Source: Paracoccus sp. N5 (GTDB lineage: Bacteria; Pseudomonadota; Alphaproteobacteria; Rhodobacterales; Rhodobacteraceae). From it: a stretch of 64,000 nucleotides of DNA. Each line of letters begins with the position of its first letter. Position 1 is the first letter of the stretch. The notes under the pieces were generated by a model, which was not told where the DNA came from, searched no databases, and saw only the letters and a list, made by a program, of their open reading frames with translations. The DNA lies in NCBI RefSeq assembly GCF_000371965.1, contig NZ_AQUO01000001.1, positions 1,434,001 to 1,498,000 on the forward strand, in the 5' to 3' direction. The position numbers and the translations under genes are program-made. Positions 41,975 through 50,824 of this stretch are shown piece after piece.

Positions 41975-42538
41975 TCAGGCGCGCTCGGAATATTCGAACA
42001 GTTCGGTATTGACGACGATGGCCTCGTCCACGCCGACGAAGGGCGGGATCATCACCCGGACGCCATTGTCCAGGATCGCCGGCTTGAAGCTTTTCGCGGC
42101 GGTCTGGCCGTTCAGCACCGGCTCGGTCTCGGCGACCTTGCAGATCACTTTCTGGGGAATGCGCACCGACAGCGCCTCGTCGCCGTAATACTCCACCGCG
42201 GCCATCATGCCGTCCTGCAGGAAGGGGCGGCGGTCGCCCAGCAGGTCGGCGTCCAGTTCGGTCTGCTCGAAGGTCTCGCTGTCCATGAAGACCAGCTTAC
42301 CATCTGTTTCGTAAAGGAATTGCTGGTCCTTGAACTCCAGATGGACCTGCTCGACCTTGTCCTCGGACCGGAAGCGTTCGTTCAGCTTGCGGCCGTCGCG
42401 CAGGTTCTTCAGCTCGACCTGGGCGAAGGCGCCGCCCTTTCCGGGCTTGACGTGGCTGACCTTGACCGCGGCCCAGAGCCCGCCGTCATGTTCCAGGACG
42501 ACACCCGGCTTGATTTCGTTGCCATTGATCTTGGCCAT
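41975..42538 (-). CDS. efp: Elongation factor P
   Basis: Relieves ribosome stalling at polyproline sequences. The 187-aa protein has the three OB/KOW domains of EF-P. The tip loop of domain I is KPGKGGAF with Lys34, the position modified in other bacteria. The C-terminal block has GVRVMIPPFVGVDEAIVVNT near the end. Note many Ala/Pro-rich proteins in this window that would need it. Preceded by a long 5' region. Very secure. Confidence 0.97.
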   Translation of the reverse strand: MAKINGNEIKPGVVLEHDGGLWAAVKVSHVKPGKGGAFAQVELKNLRDGRKLNERFRSEDKVEQVHLEFKDQQFLYETDGKLVFMDSETFEQTELDADLLGDRRPFLQDGMMAAVEYYGDEALSVRIPQKVICKVAETEPVLNGQTAAKSFKPAILDNGVRVMIPPFVGVDEAIVVNTELFEYSERA

Positions 42539-42887
42539 TCGGATAACCTTGGAAATATTGAGGAATCATTGGCGGGGCCACGGGGTTGAACCGCCTTTGC
42601 GGCGACCTATATCCATTGCCGTGTCCCAAGGCAACCGAAACGCCTTTACGGCGTTGTCAAGGGCGGCAGGGGGTGTCCAACTGTCGCAAGATCGTTGCTT
42701 TTCGCGGTTATTGAGGCTATCCGCCGGGGCTTGCATCTGGTGCATGGCGGTCATGCGGCGCAGGGCATACCGAATCACGGCACGGATCGGCTAAGCCGGC
42801 CCCTGCCGCCTAACGAGGCAAGAGGTGCAGCGATTTTGGCAATAAGGCCAGGCTGCAAGGCAATAAAAGAACAACAGGATAACGAAT
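42539..42887. promoter_or_regulatory. Divergent spacer between efp and a small conserved gene
   Basis: 349 bp with no supportable gene; short frames lack Shine-Dalgarno and family resemblance. It should hold promoters for efp (leftwards) and the 106-aa gene (rightwards). The right end is AT-richer (GGCAATAAAAGAACAACAGGATAACGAAT) and supplies the AGGA Shine-Dalgarno before the ATG at 42888. Confidence 0.4.
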
Positions 42888-43208
42888 ATGCGCGATTTCG
42901 TGGATGGCTCGGCTTTCAATTTCGAACAAGGTCAGCGTGCCCGCAAGCTGTTTGCGGCCGTGGTGCTGGCTGCGCTCGACGACGCGATCGCGGATGACAA
43001 GAAATATGGCAACGGCCCCGACCAGATCGCCCGCTGGGCGCGCTCGCGCGATGGGCGCGAGGTGCTGTCCTGCGCCGGCATCGACCCGAACGAGCGGGTG
43101 GTGAAGGGGCTGATGGAATTCGTGTCCAAGGGCGTGCGCACCTCGGTCGCGCTGTCGCGCGAGGAAAGCGAGCGTCGCCACGCCGCCGAGGAAGCCGAAG
43201 CGGCCTGA
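42888..43208 (+). CDS. Conserved small protein (DUF6280-like)
   Basis: A 106-aa, mostly helical cytoplasmic protein with no signal peptide. FVDGSAFNFEQGQRARKLFA and AVVLAALDDAIADDKKYGN, then GPDQIARWARSRDGREVL, recall a small Rhodobacterales family I remember as DUF6280, of unknown function. The N-terminal DFVDGSAFNFEQG and the acidic, repetitive Ala/Glu tail are intact. Monocistronic, with its own terminator. The family name is from memory and should be treated as tentative; coding status is well supported. Confidence 0.8.
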   Translation: MRDFVDGSAFNFEQGQRARKLFAAVVLAALDDAIADDKKYGNGPDQIARWARSRDGREVLSCAGIDPNERVVKGLMEFVSKGVRTSVALSREESERRHAAEEAEAA

Positions 43209-43232
43209 GCCCGGCCGCAACCGCGCCTTTCC

Positions 43233-43258
43233 GGCCGTCCTTCGGGGCGGCCTTTCTT
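43233..43258 (+). terminator. Terminator after the small conserved gene
   Basis: GGCCGTCC-TTC-GGGGCGGCC stem (about 43233-43252, one imperfect pair) followed by TTTCTTAT. It lies between converging genes and may serve both strands. Confidence 0.7.
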
Positions 43259-43973
43259 ATTGGAACAGGTGCAGCGCCAGCGGTGCGATGATCGAGGTCA
43301 GCACCGCGTTCAGCCCCATGCCGATGCCGGCGAAGGCGCCCGCGGTCTCGTTCACCTGGAAGGCGCGGGCGGTGCCGATGCCATGCGCGGCCACGCCCAG
43401 CGAGAAGCCGCGCGCGCGCCAGTCGCGGATCCCCAGCGCGTTCAGCAGCGGCGTGGCGATGATCGCGCCGAAGATCCCGGTCAGCAGCACCAGCACGGCG
43501 GTGATGGTCGGCTCGCCCCCCAGCCCCTCGGCGATGCCGATGGCGACCGGGGCGGTGGTCGATTTCGGCGCCAGGCTGGCCAGCATCACCTCGTTCAGCC
43601 CGAAGGCCTTGCCGATCGCCAGCACCGAGACCACCGCCGTCACCGAGCCGGCGACCAGCGCCGCGACCAGCGGAGCCAGGGCTTTGCGCACCCGGCGCAG
43701 GTTGTCGTAAAGCGGCATCCCCAGCGCGACCGTGGCCGGCCCCAGCATGAAATGCACGAATTGCGCGCCCTCGAAATAGGTCTGGTAGCCGGTTCCGGTC
43801 AGCCACAGCACCAGGGACAGCAGGATCACCGCGACCAGCACCGGATTGGCCCAGCTTTGCCGGTTCATGCGGCGAAAGAAGCTGTCGCCCAGGAAATAGG
43901 CGATCAGCGTCGCGGTCAGCCACAAGAGCGGCTCTTGCGACAGATAGCTCCAGATCAGCGCGGCGTCGGTCAT
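43257..43973 (-). CDS. lrgB: LrgB/CidB-family membrane protein
   Basis: Polytopic inner-membrane protein of the LrgB family, linked to murein hydrolase control and more recently to pyruvate/glycolate transport. The 238-aa protein has six or seven TM segments. Diagnostic sequences are FMLGPATVALGMPLYDNL, LAPKSTTAPVAIGIAEGLGG and GVAAHGIGTARAFQ. ATG at 43973 overlaps the lrgA stop (ATGA), so the two subunits are coupled. Confidence 0.92.
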   Translation of the reverse strand: MTDAALIWSYLSQEPLLWLTATLIAYFLGDSFFRRMNRQSWANPVLVAVILLSLVLWLTGTGYQTYFEGAQFVHFMLGPATVALGMPLYDNLRRVRKALAPLVAALVAGSVTAVVSVLAIGKAFGLNEVMLASLAPKSTTAPVAIGIAEGLGGEPTITAVLVLLTGIFGAIIATPLLNALGIRDWRARGFSLGVAAHGIGTARAFQVNETAGAFAGIGMGLNAVLTSIIAPLALHLFQ

Positions 43974-44323
43974 TCCTCGGCCCCGCCCCGCCAACGCACC
44001 ACGGCGGTAAAGACCAGCGCGCCCACGGCGATGGCCAGCGCGGTCGAGACGGTCAGCGCCAGCGCGATGGCCAGCGCGTCGTTGCGGAACTGGCCCAGAT
44101 GCGCGATGACGCCGACCCCGGCCGGGACGAAGAACAGCGACAGATTCGCCAGAAGGCCGGTGACGACCGGGCGCAGCATTTCGGCCAGCGCCGGACGCAG
44201 GGCGCAGCTGCCGACCAGCAGCAACAGTCCCAGAACCGGGCCGGGCAGCGGCAGGCCCAGGCCGCGGGTGGCGACCTCACCGACAAGCTGGAACGACAGA
44301 AGGATGGCGAGCGCGGGAATCAT
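43970..44323 (-). CDS. lrgA: LrgA/CidA-family holin-like protein
   Basis: A 117-aa membrane protein with four hydrophobic segments. LSFQLVGEVATRGLGLPLPG followed by PVLGLLLLVG is the CidA/LrgA core, and LFFVPAGVGVIAH the second family block. Partner of LrgB. ATG at 44323 is chosen; the frame could start at GTG 44329. Just upstream is the smc region, divergently read. Confidence 0.9.
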   Translation of the reverse strand: MIPALAILLSFQLVGEVATRGLGLPLPGPVLGLLLLVGSCALRPALAEMLRPVVTGLLANLSLFFVPAGVGVIAHLGQFRNDALAIALALTVSTALAIAVGALVFTAVVRWRGGAEE

Positions 44324-44369
44324 GGCCACAGGTTAGCATTGCCCTGGTCTTGTGTTGAACCCTTAAATC

Positions 44370-44379
44370 TTGTGGATAA
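44370..44379 (-). promoter_or_regulatory. Perfect DnaA box upstream of smc
   Basis: TTGTGGATAA here is the complement of TTATCCACAA, an exact match to the 9-bp DnaA-box consensus TTATCCACA. It lies in the lrgA-smc divergent spacer, 105 bp before the likely smc start. Only one box was noticed, so an origin is not implied; DnaA-dependent regulation is possible. Confidence 0.55.
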
Positions 44380-44474
44380 CCTGGCTGGGCCCGCCATATC
44401 TGGGGCTTTTGGTTGACTTTGTGGGTGCAATTGCCAAGAATCCCCCAATTCTGACCCAACCCGATGGCCGCATC

Positions 44475-47400
44475 TTGCGTTTCGATCGCCTTCGCCTCAA
44501 CGGATTCAAGAGCTTCGTGGACCCGACCGACCTGGTCATCCACGAGGGGCTGACCGGCGTCGTCGGCCCGAACGGTTGCGGCAAGTCGAACCTGCTGGAG
44601 GCGCTGCGCTGGGTCATGGGCGAGAACCGCCCGACCGCCATGCGCGGCGAGGGCATGGAGGACGTGATCTTCGCCGGCACCGCGCGCCGCTCGGCCCGCG
44701 CCCATGCCGAGGTCACGCTGACGATCGACAATCACGACCGGCTGGCGCCCGCCGGCATGAACGATGCCGACACGCTGGACATCACCCGCCGCATCACCCG
44801 CGACGCCGGCTCGGCCTATCGCATCAACGGGAAAGAGGTGCGGGCGCGGGACGTGCAGATGCTGTTCGCGGATGCCTCGACCGGGGCGCATTCGCCGGCG
44901 CTGGTGCGGCAGGGGCAGATTTCCGAACTCATCAACGCCAAGCCCAAGGCGCGCCGCCGCATCCTCGAGGAAGCGGCGGGGATCTCGGGCCTTTACCAGC
45001 GCCGGCACGAGGCCGAGCTGAAGCTGAACGCGGCCGAGGCCAACCTGACCCGCGTCGACGACACGCTGGACCAGCTCTCGACCCAGGCCGCCAGCCTGGC
45101 CCGGCAGGCCCGCGCCGCCGCCCGCTATCGCGAGATCGGCGCCGCGCTGCGCCGGGCCGAGGGGGTGCTGCTCTATCGCCGCTGGGCCGAGGCCGAGCAG
45201 GTCAAGGCGGCCACGGCCGAGGCCTTGCGCGCCGCGATCCGCGCCGCCACTGAGGCCGAGGCGCAGGCCCGCCGCGCCATCGCCGCCCGCGAGGAGGCCG
45301 AGGCGAAGCTGCCGCCGCTGCGCGAAGAGGAGCAGGTCGCGAGCGCCATCCTGTCCCGCGCCACCATCGAGCGCGAGGCGCTGGACGAGGCCGAGGCCCG
45401 CGCCGCCCAGGCGATCCAGACCCTGCTGGCGCGCATTGCCCAGCTCGACCGCGACATCGAGCGGGAATCGGCGCTGAACCGCGACGCGGGCGAGGTGATC
45501 GACCGGCTGGAATGGGAAAGGCGCGAGCTCGACAAGGCCGGGCAGGGGCATGAGGACCGTCTGGCCATCGCCTCGGAAGCCGCCGCCGAGGCCGCCGAGG
45601 CCTTGCGCGAGGTCGAGGCCAAGCTGGCCGAGCTGACCGACGAATCCGCCCGCCTGGCCGCGCGGCACCATTCGGCCGAGCGGCTGGCCCATGACCTGCG
45701 CCAGATGCTGGACCGCGCCACCCGCGCTGCCGCGGATGCCGAGACCGCCGTGGCCCGCGCCGCCGACACCGGCGCCGAGGCCGAGGCCGCGCGCGAGGCC
45801 GCCGAAGAGGCGCAGGAAGCCGCGCGCGACCGCGTCGAGCAGGCCGAGGAACGGCTGGCCGGCGCCGAGGAAACCCGCGCCGGGCTGGAGGCCGAGGAAG
45901 CCGAGGCCCGCGCCGCCCGGGCCGAGGCCGAGGGCGAGGTCTCGGCGCTGAATGCCGAGATGGCGGCGCTGAAGCGGCTGGTGGAACGCGGCCAGGGCGG
46001 CGGCTCGGTGCTGGACCTGGTGCGCGTGGCGCGCGGCTATGAGGCGGCCTTTGGCGCGGCGCTGGGCGACGATCTGCGCGCCGGGCTGGCGACCGAGGGC
46101 TCGGGCTGGCACGCGCTGCCGCCCTATGGCGAAGCCATGCCGGATACGCTGGCCGCGCATGTCGAGGCCCCGGCCGCGCTGGCCCGGCGGCTGTCGCAGG
46201 TCGGGCTGGTGGCCGATGCCGCGACCGGCGCGGCGCTGCAGGCCGGCTTGCTGCCGGGGCAGCGGCTGGTCACGCGCGAAGGCGATCTGTTCCGCTGGGA
46301 CGGGCTGCGGGTGATGGCGGGCGAGGCCTCGTCCGCCGCCGCGCTGCATCTGCAGAAGGTCAACCAGCTGGCCGAGCTGACCGCCCAGGCCGAGGCGGCG
46401 CAGGCGCGTGCCGCGCGTACACAGGCCGTACACCAGGCGTCCCGCGACCGTCACACCGCCGCGACCGAGGCCGAGAAGCGCGCCCGCGACGACCGGCGCG
46501 AGGCCGAGCGCGGCTTGTCCGACGCCGTGCGCGCCGTGACCCGCGCCGAATCCGACCTGTCCATGGCGCAAAGCCGCGCCGAATCGGCCCGGGCGGAACT
46601 GGCGCGGCACCGCGACGATGCCGCAGACGCAAGGCAGCGGCTGGCCGAGGCCGAGCGCGCGCTTGCCGAACTGCCCGACCGCGGCGCCGCGGCGGCGGCG
46701 GTGGAATATGCCCGCACCGGGGTCGAGGCGGCGCGCATCGCCACCATGACCCGGCGCGGCGCGCTGGAGGAGCTGCGGCGCGAGGCCCAGGCCCGGACCA
46801 GGCGGTTGCAGGAGATCGCCAAGGAGGAATCCGGCTGGCGCCTGCGGCTGGACCAGGCCGGCAGCCGTGCGGCCGAACTCTCGGCCCGGCGCGAGGCTGC
46901 CGCCGAGGAACTGGAAGCGGCCGAGGCCCAGCCCGAGATCCTGGCCGAGCGCCGCGAAGTGCTGACCGAGGCCGAGGCGCAGGCCAGCGCCCGGCTGACC
47001 CGGGCCCGCGCCGCGCTGTCCGCCGCCGACCAGGCGCTGCGGCTTGCCGCCGAGACCGAACGCGAGGCCGAGCGCGCCGCATCCGATGCGCGCGAGACCC
47101 GCGCCGCGCGCGAGGCCCGCGCCGAGGCCGCGACCGAGGCCGAATCCGCCGCCAAGGCGCGCATCCACGAGGAGTTGGAAGCCACGCCGCAATCGCTGCT
47201 GCAACTGCTGGGCGAGGTCGAGGACATCGCCCCCGAGGCGCTGGAAGAGCAGATCGCCCGCCTGCGCCAGCAACGCGACGCCCTGGGCGCCGTCAACCTG
47301 CGCGCCGACGAGGACAAGCGCGAGCTGGAAACCGAGCGCGACCGGCTCGCCGCCGAAAAGACCGACCTGACCGAGGCGATCCGCAAGCTGCGCCAGGGCA

Positions 47401-47903
47401 TCGGCAGCCTGAACCGCGAGGGGCGCGAGCGGCTGCTTTCGGCCTTCGACACGGTGAACGCCAATTTCACCACGCTGTTCACGCATCTGTTCGGTGGCGG
47501 CGAGGCGCGGCTGGTGCTGGTCGAATCCGACGACCCGCTGGAGGCCGGGCTGGAGATCATGTGCCAGCCTCCCGGCAAGAAGCTCAGCACGCTCAGCCTG
47601 CTCTCGGGCGGCGAGCAGACGCTGACCGCGCTGGCGCTGATCTTTGCCGTCTTCCTGGCCAACCCGGCGCCGATCTGCGTGCTGGACGAGGTTGACGCGC
47701 CCCTGGACGATGCCAACGTCACCCGGTTCTGCGACCTGATGGACGAGATGACGCGGCGCACCGACACGCGATTCCTGGTCATCACCCACCATGCCGTGAC
47801 CATGGCGCGCATGGACCGGCTGTTCGGCGTTACCATGGTCGAACAGGGCGTCAGCCAGCTGGTTTCCGTGGACCTGAAACGCGCCGAGGCTCTGGTCGCC
47901 TGA
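44475..47903 (+). CDS. smc: Chromosome segregation protein Smc
   Basis: Structural-maintenance-of-chromosomes ATPase that compacts and separates sister chromosomes. Walker A is GPNGCGKSN near residue 31, with NLLEALRWVMGENRPTAMRG. Long Ala/Glu/Arg coiled coils run from about 140 to 480 and 640 to 960. The flexible hinge lies near 500-620 (GGGSVLDLVRVARGYEAAF). Signature LLSGGEQTLTALAL and Walker B CVLDEVDAPLDDAN sit in the C-terminal head. Family proteins begin with MRFDRLRL-like sequence, which here follows TTG at 44475, so a TTG start giving 1142 aa is preferred. GTG at 44421 or TTG at 44370 are in-frame alternatives; no ATG is available. No scpAB nearby. Confidence 0.95.
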   Translation: MRFDRLRLNGFKSFVDPTDLVIHEGLTGVVGPNGCGKSNLLEALRWVMGENRPTAMRGEGMEDVIFAGTARRSARAHAEVTLTIDNHDRLAPAGMNDADTLDITRRITRDAGSAYRINGKEVRARDVQMLFADASTGAHSPALVRQGQISELINAKPKARRRILEEAAGISGLYQRRHEAELKLNAAEANLTRVDDTLDQLSTQAASLARQARAAARYREIGAALRRAEGVLLYRRWAEAEQVKAATAEALRAAIRAATEAEAQARRAIAAREEAEAKLPPLREEEQVASAILSRATIEREALDEAEARAAQAIQTLLARIAQLDRDIERESALNRDAGEVIDRLEWERRELDKAGQGHEDRLAIASEAAAEAAEALREVEAKLAELTDESARLAARHHSAERLAHDLRQMLDRATRAAADAETAVARAADTGAEAEAAREAAEEAQEAARDRVEQAEERLAGAEETRAGLEAEEAEARAARAEAEGEVSALNAEMAALKRLVERGQGGGSVLDLVRVARGYEAAFGAALGDDLRAGLATEGSGWHALPPYGEAMPDTLAAHVEAPAALARRLSQVGLVADAATGAALQAGLLPGQRLVTREGDLFRWDGLRVMAGEASSAAALHLQKVNQLAELTAQAEAAQARAARTQAVHQASRDRHTAATEAEKRARDDRREAERGLSDAVRAVTRAESDLSMAQSRAESARAELARHRDDAADARQRLAEAERALAELPDRGAAAAAVEYARTGVEAARIATMTRRGALEELRREAQARTRRLQEIAKEESGWRLRLDQAGSRAAELSARREAAAEELEAAEAQPEILAERREVLTEAEAQASARLTRARAALSAADQALRLAAETEREAERAASDARETRAAREARAEAATEAESAAKARIHEELEATPQSLLQLLGEVEDIAPEALEEQIARLRQQRDALGAVNLRADEDKRELETERDRLAAEKTDLTEAIRKLRQGIGSLNREGRERLLSAFDTVNANFTTLFTHLFGGGEARLVLVESDDPLEAGLEIMCQPPGKKLSTLSLLSGGEQTLTALALIFAVFLANPAPICVLDEVDAPLDDANVTRFCDLMDEMTRRTDTRFLVITHHAVTMARMDRLFGVTMVEQGVSQLVSVDLKRAEALVA

Positions 47904-47945
47904 CGCGCGATGCGCTATCAGCGCTGAGCTTCCCCGGAGTCCGTG

Positions 47946-48410
47946 ATGCGTGTCCTGTTTCCCCTCGCCATTCTGGCGTTTCTTCCGGTTTTTCCGGCCA
48001 TGGCCGAGCTTTCCGCGCCGGTGCTGGGCGACCCCGGGCAGATCGGCGAGCTGATGGCGCAAAGCGGGCTGCCGGTCAGCCGCGGCGCCGATCTGGAGGG
48101 GCTGCCGGTGCTGGAAAGCCAGATCGACGACATTCGCTTCAACGTCTATTTCTATGACTGCCAGCCGCTGTGCCAGCGGATGCAATTCGTGTCGGGCTTC
48201 ACCCTGCCGGCGCCGATGACGCCGCAGCTGGCCAATCAGTGGAACCTGTCGAACCCGTTTGCGACAGTCGTGGTGTCGGATAGCGGCGACGCCTTCCTGG
48301 AAATGGACATCGGCCTTGCGGGCGACGGCATCGGGCGCAAGAATTTCGACGAGACGCTGGCGAGCTGGCGGCTCGCCATGAGCGAATTCCGCGATTACAT
48401 CGACTGGTAG
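47946..48410 (+). CDS. YbjN-domain secreted protein
   Basis: A 154-aa protein with a Sec signal peptide (VLFPLAILAFLPVFPAMA, cleavage near residue 20) and a YbjN-like body: FNVYFYDCQPLCQRMQFVSG with two Cys four residues apart, and ANQWNLSNPFATVVVSDSGD. YbjN proteins are linked to stress responses but have no known activity. GGAG lies 9 nt before the ATG. It is 42 bp after smc and 9 bp before the RidA gene, so part of a short operon. Confidence 0.82.
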   Translation: MRVLFPLAILAFLPVFPAMAELSAPVLGDPGQIGELMAQSGLPVSRGADLEGLPVLESQIDDIRFNVYFYDCQPLCQRMQFVSGFTLPAPMTPQLANQWNLSNPFATVVVSDSGDAFLEMDIGLAGDGIGRKNFDETLASWRLAMSEFRDYIDW

Positions 48411-48419
48411 GAGGATGCG

Positions 48420-48860
48420 ATGACCATCGAGACGAAACTGGCAGAGCTTGGGATCACGCTGCCCGACGCCCCGGCGCCGGCGGCGAACTATGTCCCTTAC
48501 GTGATCTCGGGGCAGATGCTGTTCGTCTCGGGGCAGATCTCGGCCGCCAGGGGCCGGGTCGGCGCCGAGCTGACCACGGCCGAGGGCGCCGAGGCGGCGC
48601 GCGGCTGCGGGCTGTCGCTGCTGGCGCAGGCCAAGGCGGCGCTGGGTTCGCTGGACCGGGTCAAGCGCGTGGTCAAGCTGGGCGGCTTCGTCAATTCGAC
48701 CGGCGATTTCACCGAACAGCCCGAGGTGGTGAACGGCTGCTCGGACCTGATGGTGCAGGTCTTTGGCGACAAGGGCCGGCATGCGCGGGCCGCCGTCTCG
48801 GCCCCGGCGCTGCCGCGCGGCGTCGCCGTCGAGATCGAAGCCGTGTTCGAGATCGAATGA
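48420..48860 (+). CDS. RidA (YjgF/YER057c/UK114) family protein
   Basis: A 146-aa trimeric enamine/imine deaminase-like protein. FVSGQISAARGRVGAELT near residue 34, VKRVVKLGGFVNSTGDF, and GRHARAAVSAPALPRGVAVEIEAV include the Arg (of HARAAV) that holds the substrate carboxylate in active RidA, and the VEIEA signature. It would clear reactive 2-aminoacrylate-type intermediates. GGAGG lies upstream of the ATG. Overlaps the GDPD gene by four bases. Confidence 0.88.
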   Translation: MTIETKLAELGITLPDAPAPAANYVPYVISGQMLFVSGQISAARGRVGAELTTAEGAEAARGCGLSLLAQAKAALGSLDRVKRVVKLGGFVNSTGDFTEQPEVVNGCSDLMVQVFGDKGRHARAAVSAPALPRGVAVEIEAVFEIE

Positions 48861-49618
48861 TGGGCCTGCATCCCGATTTCCTGCGCCTGCCCATCGCGCA
48901 TCGCGGGCTGCACAATGACAGCCGGCCGGAAAACAGCATGGCGGCGTTCCGCGCCGCCATCGCCGAGGGCTATGCCATCGAATGCGACATCCAGCGCGCC
49001 ATGGACGACACGCCCATGGTGTTCCACGATTATGAACTGGCGCGGCTGACCGATATCGAGAACGGCACCGTCGCCTCCAGCACCCCGGCGCAACTGGCGC
49101 GGCTGCACCTGCTGGAAACCGGCGAAACCATCCCGACCCTGCGCGAGATGCTGGACGAGGTCGCCGGCCGCGTGCCGCTGCTGATCGAGATCAAGGATCC
49201 GACCATCGCCTCGGGGCCCGAGGTGGGCGCGCTGCCGCGCCGCGTGGCCGAGGCCCTGGCGGGCTATGACGGGCCGGTCGCGGTCATGTCCTTCAACCCG
49301 CATGTCGTCGCGGCCTTCCACGAGGCGGCGCCCGGCATCGCCGTCGGGCTGACGACCTGCGGCTATGAGGCGGGCGAATGGCAGATGCTGGACGCCTCGA
49401 CGCGCGCCCGGCTGGCGGCCATCGCGGATTTCGACGATGTGGGCGCCAGCTTCATCTCGCATGACCGGGGCGATCTGGGCAATCCGGCGGTGGCGGCGCT
49501 GAAGGCGCGCGGCGTGCCGGTGCTGTGCTGGACCATCCGCAGCCCTGTGCAAGAGGCCGAGGCGCGGCGGGTCGCCGACAACATCACCTTCGAGCATTAC
49601 CGGCCAGAGACCGCCTGA
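48857..49618 (+). CDS. Glycerophosphodiester phosphodiesterase
   Basis: Hydrolyses glycerophosphodiesters to glycerol 3-phosphate and an alcohol. At 253 aa it has the catalytic pair IAHRGLHN, RPENSMAAF and YAIECDIQ for metal binding, VFHDYELARLTD with the second catalytic His, and LLIEIKDP. No signal peptide, so cytoplasmic like UgpQ. Two ATGs lie in register (48857, 48860); the first overlaps the RidA stop. Confidence 0.9.
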   Translation: MMGLHPDFLRLPIAHRGLHNDSRPENSMAAFRAAIAEGYAIECDIQRAMDDTPMVFHDYELARLTDIENGTVASSTPAQLARLHLLETGETIPTLREMLDEVAGRVPLLIEIKDPTIASGPEVGALPRRVAEALAGYDGPVAVMSFNPHVVAAFHEAAPGIAVGLTTCGYEAGEWQMLDASTRARLAAIADFDDVGASFISHDRGDLGNPAVAALKARGVPVLCWTIRSPVQEAEARRVADNITFEHYRPETA

Positions 49619-49669
49619 AGAACCGCCTGAATCTGCCGCCGCCCGCTGACAAAGCCGGGCGGCGCGCCT

Positions 49670-50824
49670 ATGTTTCGCCGCATGAGCGAAATGACCGTCT
49701 CCGTCCTGCCCGCGATCTCTGCCCTGCCCGCCGCCGCATGGGACGGCTGCGGCGCGGCGGCGAATCCTTTCACCACGCATCGCTTCCTGTCGGCGCTGGA
49801 GGCATCCGGCTCGGTCGGCGAGGGCACGGGCTGGCATGTCTCGCATCTGGTCGCGCGGGTCGATGGCCGCGTCGCGGGCGTCGCGCCCTGCTATCTGAAG
49901 ACCCACAGCCAGGGCGAATACATCTTCGACCACGCCTGGGCGCAGGCTTACGAGCGCGCCGGCGGGCGCTATTACCCCAAGCTGCAATGCGCCGTGCCCT
50001 TTACCCCGGTGACCGGGCCGCGGCTGATCGCGCCCGAGGCGCCGGTGCGGCTGGCGCTGTTGCAGGCCATGGCGCAGATCGCCCGGCAATCCGGCCTGTC
50101 GGGCGCGCATGTCACCTTCTGCACCGAAGCCGAGGCGGCGCTGGCCGAACCGGCCGGTTTCCTGTCCCGCGCCAGCGAGCAGTTCCACTGGCTGAACCAG
50201 GGCTATGGCACGTTCGAGGATTTCCTGGCGCAGCTGTCGTCGCGCAAGCGCAAGGCGATCCGCAAGGAACGCGAGCGGGCGCAGGCTTTCGGCGGCAGCA
50301 TCCGCAGCCTGCGCGGCGACGAGATCGAGCCCGCGCATTGGGACGCCTTCTGGGGCTTCTACCAGGACACCGGCGGGCGCAAATGGGGCCGGCCCTATCT
50401 GACGCGGGCCTTCTTCGACCGGCTGCACGAGACCATGCGCGACGATTGCCTGCTGGTCCTGGCCGAGCGCGACGGCCGTCCCATCGCCGGGGCGCTGAAC
50501 CTGATCGGGCCGGACGCGCTTTACGGCCGCTATTGGGGCGCGGTCGAGGACCACCCCTTCCTGCATTTCGAGCTGTGCTATCATCGCGCCATCGACTGGG
50601 CCATCGCGCATGGCCTTTCGCGGGTCGAGGCCGGGGCGCAGGGCGAGCACAAGCTGGCGCGCGGCTATCTGCCGACCCGGACCCATTCGCTGCATTGGGT
50701 GCGCGACCAGGGCTTCCACGATGCCATCGCCGATTTCCTGCACCGCGAGCGGCAGGCGGTGGATGCCGAGATGGACTATCTGGCCGAGCTTGGCCCGTTC
50801 CGCCGCGGCGAGATCTCGCCCTAG
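49670..50824 (+). CDS. FemAB-like/GNAT-fold protein (DUF482)
   Basis: A 384-aa protein of the peptidogalycan/FemAB-like family PF04339, with two GNAT-like lobes. Seen are CGAAANPFTTHRFLSALEAS, APCYLKTHSQGEYIFDHAWA and YYPKLQCAVPFTPVTGPRLI. LSSRKRKAIRKERERA precedes the second lobe, and GAQGEHKLARGYLPTRTHS lies near the end, all conserved blocks. Members are thought to transfer aminoacyl groups from aminoacyl-tRNA, but none in this clade is characterised to my knowledge. Start is uncertain among ATGs at 49670, 49682 and 49691. Stops convergently against the TIGR02186 gene, overlapping four bases. Confidence 0.85.
   Translation: MFRRMSEMTVSVLPAISALPAAAWDGCGAAANPFTTHRFLSALEASGSVGEGTGWHVSHLVARVDGRVAGVAPCYLKTHSQGEYIFDHAWAQAYERAGGRYYPKLQCAVPFTPVTGPRLIAPEAPVRLALLQAMAQIARQSGLSGAHVTFCTEAEAALAEPAGFLSRASEQFHWLNQGYGTFEDFLAQLSSRKRKAIRKERERAQAFGGSIRSLRGDEIEPAHWDAFWGFYQDTGGRKWGRPYLTRAFFDRLHETMRDDCLLVLAERDGRPIAGALNLIGPDALYGRYWGAVEDHPFLHFELCYHRAIDWAIAHGLSRVEAGAQGEHKLARGYLPTRTHSLHWVRDQGFHDAIADFLHRERQAVDAEMDYLAELGPFRRGEISP

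Noticed and set aside
44370..44379. Replication origin at the DnaA box
   Set aside because: Only one box was found, with no AT-rich unwinding region and no origin-associated genes such as dnaA, hemE or parAB nearby.
44277..48782. 1,501-codon open frame antisense to smc
   Set aside because: It is the mirror of the very Ala/Glu/Arg-rich, high-GC smc coding sequence and ends inside adjacent genes. Its translation is low-complexity Arg/Gln/Leu/Gly with no domain.
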